A stretch of DNA of 8,850 nucleotides from an uncultured Granulosicoccaceae bacterium (lineage in GTDB: Bacteria; Pseudomonadota; Gammaproteobacteria; CALCKW01), in NCBI GenBank assembly GCA_937941555.1, contig CALDHJ010000167.1, forward strand, positions 1 to 8,850, given 5' to 3'. Made by a program: the position numbers and the translations under genes. The notes under the pieces were generated by a model. It did no database searches and had not been told where the DNA came from. It was given only the letters and a program-made list of their open reading frames with translations. Positions 1 through 7,313 of this stretch are shown one piece after another (position 1 is the stretch's first letter; each line of letters starts with the position of its first letter).

Positions 1-336
1 GTGGATCGAGCTTGCGTAGACCACGCGGGGGACATTGTTGCGGTGTGCAGCTTCCCAGATGTTGTAGGCGCCGATGAAGTTGGGACCTAGCAGGGTCTCG
101 AACGGGGACTCGTCGCCGATCGCACCGAAGTGCACCACACAATCTGCGCCGTCGAGCAGATCGACCATGGCGTCGAGTTCCGTGAGGTCGGCGCGCACAT
201 AGCGTTCGCCCGCATAACAGGTGCCGATGTCGTCGACGATGTCGGACGACACCAGCTCGTCACACAATGTTGTCAGCGGTTCGCGCAGCCAGGAGCCGAG
301 GCGGCCGGCCGCGCCGGTCAGTACGATTTTGGTCAT
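1..336 (-). CDS. NAD(P)-dependent epimerase/dehydratase family protein, uronate dehydrogenase-like (partial, N-terminal 112 residues)
   Basis: The gene reads into the left edge of the window, so only its first 112 codons are visible. It starts MTKIVLTGAAGRLG, where the TGxxGxxG dinucleotide-binding motif (residues 7-14) marks the first beta-alpha-beta unit of an extended short-chain dehydrogenase. An acidic residue follows near the end of strand 2 (Asp32), then RADL (48-51), VVHFGAI (67-73), an Asn-Phe-Ile-Gly-Ala-Tyr-Asn segment (86-92) and VVYASSIH (105-112). The VVHFG, NFIGAYN and YASSIH pattern resembles uronate dehydrogenases, which oxidise hexuronates to aldarolactones with NAD+. The catalytic YxxxK lies outside the window, so an epimerase or another sugar/alcohol dehydrogenase remains possible. 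The start lies 9 bases after the aminotransferase stop, so it is probably the next cistron of the same operon. No strong Shine-Dalgarno is visible before its ATG. Family assignment is firm; substrate is inference. Confidence 0.85.
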   Translation of the reverse strand, partial: MTKIVLTGAAGRLGSWLREPLTTLCDELVSSDIVDDIGTCYAGERYVRADLTELDAMVDLLDGADCVVHFGAIGDESPFETLLGPNFIGAYNIWEAAHRNNVPRVVYASSIH

Positions 337-345
337 GGTGATGTC

Positions 346-1527
346 TCAGAGTGATCGAACGGCGTCGCCGATTCGGTGCATGGCGTTCGCGAGGACGGAG
401 TCGTCACACGCGGTGGAGATGCGAAAGTGTCCGGGTGTGCCGTAGACGCTGCCGGGCACGGTAGCGATGCCAACCTCGTCGAGCAGCCACTGCACGAACG
501 CGGTGTCGTCCGGGTGCGCGTCGCCGAGCAGCGGCTCGATATTGATCAAGGCGTAGAACGCGCCCGCCGGTGTGACCAGCGACAGCCCTGGAATGGTGGC
601 AACGGCGTCGACCACGAGGTTGCGCCGTCGCTCGAAGGCTGCGCGGAAGGCTGCGACAGCGTCCTGGGGTCCGTTCAGGGCTTCGGTGGCAGCGGCCTGC
701 GCCACCGCGCAGGCGCCGGATGACACCTGCGACTGCACGGTCACCATCGCGCTAATCAGCGCTTTGGGTGCGGCGGCGTATCCGATGCGCCACCCGGTCA
801 TGGCGTAGGCTTTGGAGACGCCGTTGACGGTGATACAGCGTGGCCGCAGATCGGGGCACGCTTGCATAAATGAGGTGAAGCTGCGGTTGTCGAAGAGGAT
901 GTGCTCGTAGATTTCGTCCGACAACACCAGCACCTTCGGGTATTTCAACAGGACGTCTGCAATCGCGCGGTAGTGCGTCGACTCGTATACGGCACCGGCT
1001 GGGTTGGACGGCGAATTCAGGATCAACCAGCGTGTGCGCTCGGTGATGTGGTTGTCCAACACGTCCGGGTCGAGCCGAAAGGCCTGATCCGGCGTGGTCG
1101 GCATCACGACCGGCTTGCCACCCATCACGTTGATCATGCTGGCGTAGCTGTCGAAGTGCGGGGCAGTGAGCAGCACCTCATCGCCAGGCTCGAGGGTTGC
1201 CATCAGGGCAACAAAGATGACTTGCTTGGCACCGTTGGAGACGATGAGTTCGTCGGGTGCGACATCGAGCCCGTTGTCACGGGCAAATTTTTGCGCCACG
1301 GCGGCTTTTAGCGCGACAGTGCCGCCGGTCGGCGGGTAGCGTGTGTCGCCGGCAAGGGCCGCCTGGTGGGCCGCGGCGACGATGTTCGGCGGCGTGTCGA
1401 AGTCCGGCTCGCCGAGGCCGAGGTCGATCACATCGGCGCCGTTTGCAGCCATCGCCTTGGCGTGTGCGCTGATGCTGGCGGACGCCGAGGCCTTGACCGA
1501 CCCGAGCCGTGAATTAGCGAAGTTCAT
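346..1527 (-). CDS. PLP-dependent class I/II aminotransferase (aspartate aminotransferase-like)
   Basis: The 393-residue product is full length for fold-type I aminotransferases of the AspAT Ib-like subgroup. These cytosolic enzymes move an amino group between an amino acid and a 2-oxo acid. Visible landmarks: LGLGEPDFDTP (36-46), SNGAKQ (97-102) contacting the PLP phosphate, NSPSNPAG with Asn175, DEIY with Asp204 and Tyr207, the PLP-binding Lys239 in VSKAYAMTGWRIGY (with Arg247), and FRIS with Arg369, the usual ligand of the substrate alpha-carboxylate. The usual Tyr-Trp of the cofactor-stacking loop is His124-Phe125 (PHFDSY), so the substrate need not be aspartate. The ATG overlaps the aldolase stop by four bases (ATGA), and a GAGGAG ribosome binding site sits unusually close to it (1530-1535). 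Inferred role: it either makes the 2-oxo acid used by the aldolase or recycles a product such as glyoxylate or pyruvate into an amino acid. Class is certain; substrate unknown. Confidence 0.93.
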   Translation of the reverse strand: MNFANSRLGSVKASASASISAHAKAMAANGADVIDLGLGEPDFDTPPNIVAAAHQAALAGDTRYPPTGGTVALKAAVAQKFARDNGLDVAPDELIVSNGAKQVIFVALMATLEPGDEVLLTAPHFDSYASMINVMGGKPVVMPTTPDQAFRLDPDVLDNHITERTRWLILNSPSNPAGAVYESTHYRAIADVLLKYPKVLVLSDEIYEHILFDNRSFTSFMQACPDLRPRCITVNGVSKAYAMTGWRIGYAAAPKALISAMVTVQSQVSSGACAVAQAAATEALNGPQDAVAAFRAAFERRRNLVVDAVATIPGLSLVTPAGAFYALINIEPLLGDAHPDDTAFVQWLLDEVGIATVPGSVYGTPGHFRISTACDDSVLANAMHRIGDAVRSL

Positions 1528-2294
1528 GTCTCCTCGCGCATGGCGTTTCGAAGTGCGTCTGCGCCGCGCGCGAGCAACGCGAGGTCGGAGCCGCAGGCGA
1601 CAAAGCGAAAGCCCTCGCCAAGCAGTTGGCGGGCAAAGGCGGGATCGAGCACCAGCGTGCCAACCGGGATGCCTTTCTCCATGAGTGGCTTGGCTGCGGA
1701 GCGAATCAACTCCCAGGTTTCGGGGTGCATGGGTTGTCCGAGATGTCCCAGGCTTGCAGAAATATCCGCCGGGCCGAAGAACACGCCGTCGACCCCGTCG
1801 CGTGCGCCGATCTGTGAGGCGGCTTCAACCGCCTCACGGGTCTCGACCTGCACCAACACGGCCGTCTCGTCTTCTACGCGGCTGAAGTAGTCCGAGACGC
1901 GGCCAAAGCGGTTGGCGCGCGTGGTGCCGGAGACGCCGCGGATACCGCGCGGCGGGTAGCGCGTCGCGGCGACGGCAGCGTCCGCCTCCTCGACGGACTG
2001 CACCATCGGAAAGAGCAGGCCCTCGGCGCCGACATCGAGCAGGCGCTTGACCAGTACCGGGTCGTTCCACTGCGGCCGCACGATGGCGGTGGTGTCACTC
2101 GCGGCAAACACCTGAAGCTGCGACAGCACGGTCGTGAGCTCGTTCGGCGAGTGCTCCATGTCGACCAACACCCAGTCAAAACCTGCATCGGCGACCACGT
2201 CGGCCGCGAAGTTGTTCGCTAGGCTGACCCACAGGCCGATCTGCGGGGTGCCGTTGCGAATGGCGTCGAGAAAGGGGTTGCTCGGCAGTTGCAT
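1524..2294 (-). CDS. HpcH/HpaI-type class II pyruvate aldolase
   Basis: The 256-residue product has the usual length of HpaI-type aldolases. These divalent-metal enzymes reversibly cleave 4-hydroxy-2-oxo acids to pyruvate (or oxaloacetate or another oxo acid) and an aldehyde. Compared with E. coli HpaI as I recall it, the active-site set is in place: Asp45 and His48 in VDMEHSP, Arg73 in VRPQW, metal ligands Glu151 in VQVETREA and Asp177 in FFGPADIS, and the GLLFPMV segment (92-98). The opening GLWVSLANNFAADVVADAG (20-38) is typical of the family. 2-keto-3-deoxy-L-rhamnonate aldolase (RhmA) and 4-hydroxy-2-oxoheptanedioate aldolase share these residues, so the aldehyde partner cannot be read from sequence. 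The start overlaps the flavoenzyme stop by one base (TGATG). A GAGAAGG-like ribosome binding site lies at 2305-2311. The context, next to amino-group-removing enzymes, suggests cleavage of a hydroxylated 2-oxo acid made upstream. Confidence 0.92.
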   Translation of the reverse strand: MQLPSNPFLDAIRNGTPQIGLWVSLANNFAADVVADAGFDWVLVDMEHSPNELTTVLSQLQVFAASDTTAIVRPQWNDPVLVKRLLDVGAEGLLFPMVQSVEEADAAVAATRYPPRGIRGVSGTTRANRFGRVSDYFSRVEDETAVLVQVETREAVEAASQIGARDGVDGVFFGPADISASLGHLGQPMHPETWELIRSAAKPLMEKGIPVGTLVLDPAFARQLLGEGFRFVACGSDLALLARGADALRNAMREET

Positions 2295-3508
2295 CAGATG
2301 ATCGCCTTCTCAACAAAGGGGTTGTTGTTCGGAATGCGTTCGTAGTTGAAGGGGCTCATGTCGAGGCTGCGGTATTCGCCATAGGTCAGGAACTCGGCGG
2401 TGCCGCGTCCCATGGCCGGCGATTGCTGCAAGCCGTGGCCGCTGAAGCCGTTGAGGAAGACGAAGTTTTCAACTTCGGTGTGCGGCCCCATGATCGCGTT
2501 GTGGTCGAAGACGTTGTAGGCGTAGTGTCCGGCCCACTCGCGCTGGACCTTGATCGCCTCGAACTGCGGCACCCGCGTCGCGAGCACCGGCCAGATGTGT
2601 TCCTGCCAGAGGCTGTGGTCCATCTCGAAGTCATCAAAAGCGACAGCCGGGTCGACGTCGCTGTGGCCACCGGCCATGTACGCATCTTTGCCGTCATGGC
2701 GAAAGTGCACGCCAGAGGGATCGATCGTGAGCGGCAGGTCGCGGTCGAGCGGTTGCTCGGCGGTGAAGATCCAGGTGTAGCGCTTGCGCGGTTCGACCGG
2801 TAGGCGGATGCCCGCCATCTGGGCTGTGCGGTCGGCGCGTGGCCCGGAGGCGTTGACCACCTGGCCGCAGCTGACGGTCTCACCGGAGGCGAGTGTCACG
2901 CTGTCGATGCGGCGGCCGTCCGGGTTGCGGGTCATCTCGACCACTTCGTTGGCAATGTACTCGACGCCGCGTTCACGCGCCTGGCGCCGCCACCAGTCGA
3001 AAACCGTGATGCCTTCCCAATAGCCTTCGTCGACCGTGTTGATGCTGCCGAGCACGAGGTCGTCTACGTTGTAGAACGGGTAGTTCGCCTTGATTTCATC
3101 AGGCGTCATGATCTGCGTGCCCGCGCCCGCGGCGTGTTGGACGCCGACACTCTCGCGCAAGACATCGGCGAAGGCGTCGTTGTCGGCGAGGTACATGTAG
3201 CCGAAGTTGTGGATCGACAACTCCGGCACGCTCGCGTCGCCGCCCATGTGGGTTCGGATGTTTTTCACGAAGTCCGCTGCAAACTGGGATATGCGCACGT
3301 TCAGTTCGCTCGAGAACTGTTGGCGCATGCAGGAGTTGGTGTGGGAGGTCGAGCAGAATTCGTAGCTCGGGTCGCGCTCGACCACCAGCACGCTGCCGTT
3401 GAAGTCGGGGTTGTCGGTCAGGAACCACGCGGTCGACGAGCCCATCATGGCACCGCCGACGATCACGACGTCGTAGTGTTTCCGGGTGGGTTGGGTAGGT
3501 TGGCTCAT
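2294..3508 (-). CDS. FAD-dependent oxidoreductase of the DAO family (amino-acid/N-alkyl-amino-acid oxidase or dehydrogenase-like)
   Basis: The 404-residue product belongs to the DAO superfamily (D-amino-acid oxidase, glycine oxidase, sarcosine oxidase/dehydrogenase, FOXRED1 relatives). These flavoproteins oxidise a C-N or C-O bond of small amino or hydroxy acids. The N-terminus carries the ADP-binding beta-alpha-beta unit, DVVIVGGAMMGSS (13-25), with the ribose-binding acid Glu44 in VVERD. A second FAD-contact region is VVNASGPRA (217-225), and the C-terminal flavin segment is GFSGHGLQQSPAMGR (354-368). The usual GxGxxG reads Gly-Gly-Ala-Met-Met-Gly, so the middle glycine is alanine. The stretch after strand 2 (CSTSHTNSCMRQQF, 52-65) has a histidine and two cysteines close to where some relatives contact or covalently attach FAD; attachment here is not established. 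No signal peptide or membrane segment is seen. It overlaps hyuB (ATGA) upstream and the aldolase (TGATG) downstream, with a GGAG ribosome binding site near 3519-3522. Most likely it oxidises the amine or amino acid released by HyuAB. Confidence 0.9.
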   Translation of the reverse strand: MSQPTQPTRKHYDVVIVGGAMMGSSTAWFLTDNPDFNGSVLVVERDPSYEFCSTSHTNSCMRQQFSSELNVRISQFAADFVKNIRTHMGGDASVPELSIHNFGYMYLADNDAFADVLRESVGVQHAAGAGTQIMTPDEIKANYPFYNVDDLVLGSINTVDEGYWEGITVFDWWRRQARERGVEYIANEVVEMTRNPDGRRIDSVTLASGETVSCGQVVNASGPRADRTAQMAGIRLPVEPRKRYTWIFTAEQPLDRDLPLTIDPSGVHFRHDGKDAYMAGGHSDVDPAVAFDDFEMDHSLWQEHIWPVLATRVPQFEAIKVQREWAGHYAYNVFDHNAIMGPHTEVENFVFLNGFSGHGLQQSPAMGRGTAEFLTYGEYRSLDMSPFNYERIPNNNPFVEKAII

Positions 3509-5214
3509 GCGGGCAAGTCTCCGGTTGCGGTGGCCTTGAGGGCCGAGTCGATGGCGGTGTCGCTGAGTCCGTAGACGCTGCGTGCGGTGTCGGCGGAAAT
3601 GTAACCTAGCGCGAGATCGCGTGCGACGTCGCTGTGTGATCGATTGGCAGGGTCGCCATAGCCCGCGCCACCGGGAAAGGCCATGCGCACGTGTCGTCCG
3701 TGCGGCACGAACTGCTTGCCCTTGCCGCGCATGGGCGTGCCGTCGTCCTGGGCGATGTGGGTCGGGGCGCCGTTACCGCCGCGCTGGCGGCCGCGTGCCG
3801 GATGATCGACGCGGTCGAACATGGCCTGAATGTGAAACTCGTGGCCGTCGTGTACGCCGACATCCATGTACTGGCCGAGGCCGCCCCGGTATTCGCCGGC
3901 GCCGCCGCTGTCAGCACGCAGTTCCTTGCGCCAGATAATGACCGGACCGACCTGCTCGGTCGCTTCCACTGGCATGGTCATCACGCCAGACGGGAAGGCG
4001 GTTGCGTTCATGCCGTCGAGTGTCGGGCGGGCGCCGGAACCCCCGGAATTGAAGGTGAGCACCTCGGCCCGGACGGCATCATCCGGTGCTGTCGTGTCGG
4101 TACGCGGTTGCACCGAAACCTGGAAGTTGCACAAACACCCGGCGCCCTCAGCCGGCACGGTTGCGGGTAGCAACTGGTCCAGTGCGGCATAGACGGTGTC
4201 GGGCACCATGTGGCCGACGATGTGGCGCAGCGCGACCGGTGCCGGGTGTGGTGCGTTGACGATGCTGTTTTCCGGCGCGTAGGTTTCAAAGGGTTCGAGC
4301 GAGGCCGCGTTGTTCGGAATCTCCGGTGCGATGGCGCATTTGAGCGCGTAGCACGCGTATGCCTTGGTGTAGACGAGCGGGCAGTTGATGCCCTTTTTAT
4401 CAAGCCCGGAGCTGCCCTCGAAATCGCTTACGACTCGGTCTTTCTCGATGCGGACTTGCACTTTCAGGGTGATGGGTGCGCTGTAGCCGTCGAGTTGCAT
4501 CTCACCGGCGGCGACGCCTTTGTCGAGCGCGTTGATGCGCTCGAGCGTGGCGCGGCGCGAGTTGTCGAGAATGAAGTCGGACGCCCCTTGCAGGGAGTCG
4601 AGGCCGAACTCGGTCATCATGTCGGTCAGGCGGCGCAGACCGATTTCATTGCAGGTTGCGAGTGCGTACATGTCGCCGACCAGCTGATCCGGCTCGCGCA
4701 CGTTGTTGCGCACGATGTGCAACAGGGTCTTGTCGACCTCGCCGCGCTCGGCGAATTTCATGATCGGAATGTGCAGCCCTTCCTCGTACACCGAGTTGGC
4801 GTCGGCGCCGAAGCCGCGGCCGCCGATGTCGACGATGTGCGCCGTGCAGGCAAAGAACCCCACATGCGCGCCTTGGTAGAAGGTCGGGGTCACGACGGTG
4901 ATGTCGTGCAGGTGGCCGGTGCCCTCCCAGGGGTTGTTGGTGATGTAGACGTCACCCTCGAAGATGTTGTCAGCACCAATGCGGCGGATGAAATGGGCGA
5001 CGGCATCGGCCATGGCGTTGACGTGGCCCGGTGTGCCCGTGACGGCCTGTGCCAGCATGTCGCCGCGGGTGTTGTAGACACCCGCCGAGAGGTCGCCAGC
5101 CTCGCGGACCGAGGTTGAGAAGGCGGTGCGCACGAGGGCCTGTGCCTGCTCTTCGACAATCGAGATCAGGCGATTCCACATGACCTGGTAGGCCACTGTT
5201 GTCGGTGTGCTCAT
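3505..5214 (-). CDS. Hydantoinase B / 5-oxoprolinase beta-type subunit (HyuB family)
   Basis: The 569-residue product has the normal length for a HyuB-family subunit. This family partners HyuA in ATP-dependent opening of cyclic amides (N-methylhydantoinase, bacterial 5-oxoprolinase, caprolactamase); distant relatives are acetone and acetophenone carboxylase subunits. Recognisable blocks are TGTPGHV (59-65), NNPWEGTGHLHDI (93-105, the family's metal-site-like NDPYxGGTHLPD block), TAHIVDIGGRGFG (124-136), EEGLHIPIMKF (144-154), DFEGSSG (264-270), ADSGGAGEYRGGLG (434-447) and FPGGAGYGDP (513-522, usually PGGGGYGDP). The ATG overlaps the hyuA stop by four bases, and a GGGAG ribosome binding site is present at 5223-5227. 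The overlap with hyuA supports a stoichiometric A/B complex in the cytoplasm. Sequence alone does not say which lactam or hydantoin it acts on. No separate third subunit (the acetone-carboxylase gamma type) or carbamoylase gene lies in the window, which favours a two-subunit hydrolase over a carboxylase. Confidence 0.93.
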   Translation of the reverse strand: MSTPTTVAYQVMWNRLISIVEEQAQALVRTAFSTSVREAGDLSAGVYNTRGDMLAQAVTGTPGHVNAMADAVAHFIRRIGADNIFEGDVYITNNPWEGTGHLHDITVVTPTFYQGAHVGFFACTAHIVDIGGRGFGADANSVYEEGLHIPIMKFAERGEVDKTLLHIVRNNVREPDQLVGDMYALATCNEIGLRRLTDMMTEFGLDSLQGASDFILDNSRRATLERINALDKGVAAGEMQLDGYSAPITLKVQVRIEKDRVVSDFEGSSGLDKKGINCPLVYTKAYACYALKCAIAPEIPNNAASLEPFETYAPENSIVNAPHPAPVALRHIVGHMVPDTVYAALDQLLPATVPAEGAGCLCNFQVSVQPRTDTTAPDDAVRAEVLTFNSGGSGARPTLDGMNATAFPSGVMTMPVEATEQVGPVIIWRKELRADSGGAGEYRGGLGQYMDVGVHDGHEFHIQAMFDRVDHPARGRQRGGNGAPTHIAQDDGTPMRGKGKQFVPHGRHVRMAFPGGAGYGDPANRSHSDVARDLALGYISADTARSVYGLSDTAIDSALKATATGDLPA

Positions 5215-7298
5215 GCTGCAGACTCCCGTGTGTGAACGTCAATACAACCGTCGGCCAGCGTTTGCGCTTGTCGGCTCGATGGCACGACAACCGTGGTCTC
5301 GCTTTCGGTGATCAATGCCGGCCCCGGGAGAACCGCGCCCGCGTCGAGGTCGGCGCGCTCGCACACCGCTGCGTCGTGCGCTTCGCCGAGGGCCGGGTCG
5401 AACAGTTGCCGATGTCCGGCTGGTTGAGGGGCGGCTTGCGCACTGACGTCGCCTACGGCATCCAGCGGTGCCGGTGGGGTGGTGGCGTTAACCGACCAGA
5501 CGGTCACTTCGATTTCGAGTCCGTCCACGGTACGGCCAAACAACTTGCTGTATTCGGACTCGAACGCACTGACGTAGTGATCGACTGACGGCGCTGCCAC
5601 CTGCTCGGCGCTGAGGACGACCGGAATTTCCCAACCCTGTCCGCTGTAGCGCATGTAGGCCTTGTATTCGGTGAGTATCTCGGCGCTGTCGTCACAGCGT
5701 CGCACGAAGGCCTTGGCCTCGTTCTCCATTTCGCTGAACAATGCGGTCACGCGCTCGGCCTCGAAGGCGTTCATTTGCATGTAGACGCTGCGGTTGGCTT
5801 CGAAGCTGAACGGGGCTTGCAAAAACCCGATGGCAGATCCCACGCCCGCACCCGGCGGGATCAGGCAGCGGTCGATGCCGAGCTTCTCGCACAGCCGGGC
5901 CGCGTGCAGCGGTGCCGCGCCACCGAAGGCGATCATGGTGTATTCGCTGAGATCTTCGCCGTTCTCAACCGCGTGCACGCGGGCCGCGTTGGCCATGTTC
6001 TCGTCCACCACCTCGGCGAGGCCGAAGGCCGCGGTGGTCGCGTCCATGTCGAGCGTGTCGCCGATGTGCGCGTGCAAGGCGTTACGTGATTGTTCCGGGT
6101 GCAACGCGATCGAACCGCCAGCAAAATTTTCGGGGTCGAGCTTGCCCAGTACCAGGTCGGCGTCGGTCACGGCTGGACGCTCGCCGCCGCGGCCGTAGCA
6201 GGCGGGACCGGGCTCGGAGCCCGCACTCTCGGGGCCGACCCGAATCTGTCGCAGTGCGTCGACATGGGCGAGTGAGCCGCCGCCGGCGCCGATCTCGACC
6301 ATGTCGATGACCGGGATCGAGATGGGCATGCCCGAGCCTTTCTTGAAGCGGTAGCTGCGCGCAACTTCGAACACGCGTGCGGTTTTGGGTGTACGGTCCT
6401 TGATCAGGCAGATCTTTGCCGTGGTGCCACCCATGTCAAAAGACAGCACCTTGTCCAAGCCGTGTTGCGCTGCGATGGTGGCGGCGAACACAGCACCGCC
6501 CGCTGGCCCGGATTCGACCAGACGAACCGGAAACTCGGCTGCGGCTTCAATCGAGATGATGCCGCCACCGGAGTGCATCAGGAAGATCGGGCAGCGACAG
6601 TCGGCGTCACCTAGGCGATCAGCCAGACGCTCGAGGTAGCTCTTCATCAGGGGCTTGATGTACGCGTTGGCGCAGACGGTATTGAAGCGCTCGTACTCGC
6701 GCATTTGCGGCGAGACATCAGACGAGAGCGAGACCATGGCGTCGGGCAGCCGCGCTGCAAGCACATCGCGCACGGCGCGCTCGTGGCTGCCGTTGACGTA
6801 GCTGTGCAGGAAGCCCACGGCGATGGAGGCGTAGCCGGCGCGGGCGAGCTCGTCGGCGAGGCGCTCGATGTCGGCGGTGTCGAGCGGTCGCAACACATCA
6901 CCGCGCGCGTCAATGCGCTCTGGCAGGGTGTAGCGGCGGTTGCGCGGGATCAGCGGCTCGGGCAATTTCAGGTTGAGATCGTATTGCTCGAAGCGACTCT
7001 CGGTGCGCATCTCGATGGTGTCGCGAAAACCCTCTGTGGTGATGAAGGCGGTCTTCGCGCCGCGGCGCTCGATCAGCGCGTTGGTGGCGAGCGTGGTGCC
7101 GTGGATCACCTGGCCGATTACGGCGGGCGTGACACCGGCCTTTTCACAGACCTGCTGCATGCCATCGATGATGGCGTTCTCCGGTGCCGAATAGGTGGTG
7201 AGCACCTTGGTGGAGAATCGCCCGGTCGGGCCCTCCAGCACGACGTCTGTGAAGGTGCCGCCGATGTCGGCGCCCGATCGGTAGTGGCCGGTTGCCAT
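5211..7298 (-). CDS. Hydantoinase A / 5-oxoprolinase alpha-type subunit (HyuA family)
   Basis: The 695-residue product matches the usual length of HyuA, the ATP-binding actin/ASKHA-like subunit that activates the cyclic amide for hydrolysis with HyuB. Domains in order: hydantoinase/oxoprolinase N-terminal domain with GADIGGTFTD (9-18, phosphate-binding loop) and HGTTLATNALIER (66-78); the central domain with MHSGGGI (241-247), VESGPAGG (261-268), FDMGGTTAK (287-295), EIGAGGGS (335-342) and EPGPACYGRGG (362-372), then FGGAAPLHA (458-466) and PGAGVGSA (482-489); and a C-terminal domain with YSGQGWEIPV (551-560) and PGPALI (658-663). The ATG at 7298 is preceded by AAGGA seven bases upstream, and the N-terminus aligns with the family start, so this start is preferred. 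It is the first gene of the overlapping catabolic set and the nearest downstream neighbour of the LysR gene. Family is clear. Substrate (oxoproline, hydantoin, N-methylhydantoin, other lactam) is undetermined, and a carboxylase relative is less likely. Confidence 0.94.
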   Translation of the reverse strand: MATGHYRSGADIGGTFTDVVLEGPTGRFSTKVLTTYSAPENAIIDGMQQVCEKAGVTPAVIGQVIHGTTLATNALIERRGAKTAFITTEGFRDTIEMRTESRFEQYDLNLKLPEPLIPRNRRYTLPERIDARGDVLRPLDTADIERLADELARAGYASIAVGFLHSYVNGSHERAVRDVLAARLPDAMVSLSSDVSPQMREYERFNTVCANAYIKPLMKSYLERLADRLGDADCRCPIFLMHSGGGIISIEAAAEFPVRLVESGPAGGAVFAATIAAQHGLDKVLSFDMGGTTAKICLIKDRTPKTARVFEVARSYRFKKGSGMPISIPVIDMVEIGAGGGSLAHVDALRQIRVGPESAGSEPGPACYGRGGERPAVTDADLVLGKLDPENFAGGSIALHPEQSRNALHAHIGDTLDMDATTAAFGLAEVVDENMANAARVHAVENGEDLSEYTMIAFGGAAPLHAARLCEKLGIDRCLIPPGAGVGSAIGFLQAPFSFEANRSVYMQMNAFEAERVTALFSEMENEAKAFVRRCDDSAEILTEYKAYMRYSGQGWEIPVVLSAEQVAAPSVDHYVSAFESEYSKLFGRTVDGLEIEVTVWSVNATTPPAPLDAVGDVSAQAAPQPAGHRQLFDPALGEAHDAAVCERADLDAGAVLPGPALITESETTVVVPSSRQAQTLADGCIDVHTRESAA

Positions 7299-7305
7299 GG
7301 TGGGA

Positions 7306-7310
7306 TCCTT
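7306..7310 (-). promoter_or_regulatory. Ribosome binding site of the hyuA-type gene
   Basis: Read on the minus strand the sequence is AAGGA, followed by seven bases and then the ATG at 7298. This is a good Shine-Dalgarno core at good spacing. It supports that ATG as the start of the first gene of the operon. Confidence 0.7.
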
Positions 7311-7313
7311 GGT

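Noticed and set aside
130..445. Small + strand frames at the left end
   Set aside because: They are antisense to the dehydrogenase and the end of the aminotransferase, whose minus-strand translations carry clear family motifs.
4210..5118. Long open frame (302 codons) on the + strand opposite the hyuB-type gene
   Set aside because: GC-rich codon bias leaves open frames on the opposite strand. Its product shows no recognisable domain, while the minus-strand frame is full of family motifs.
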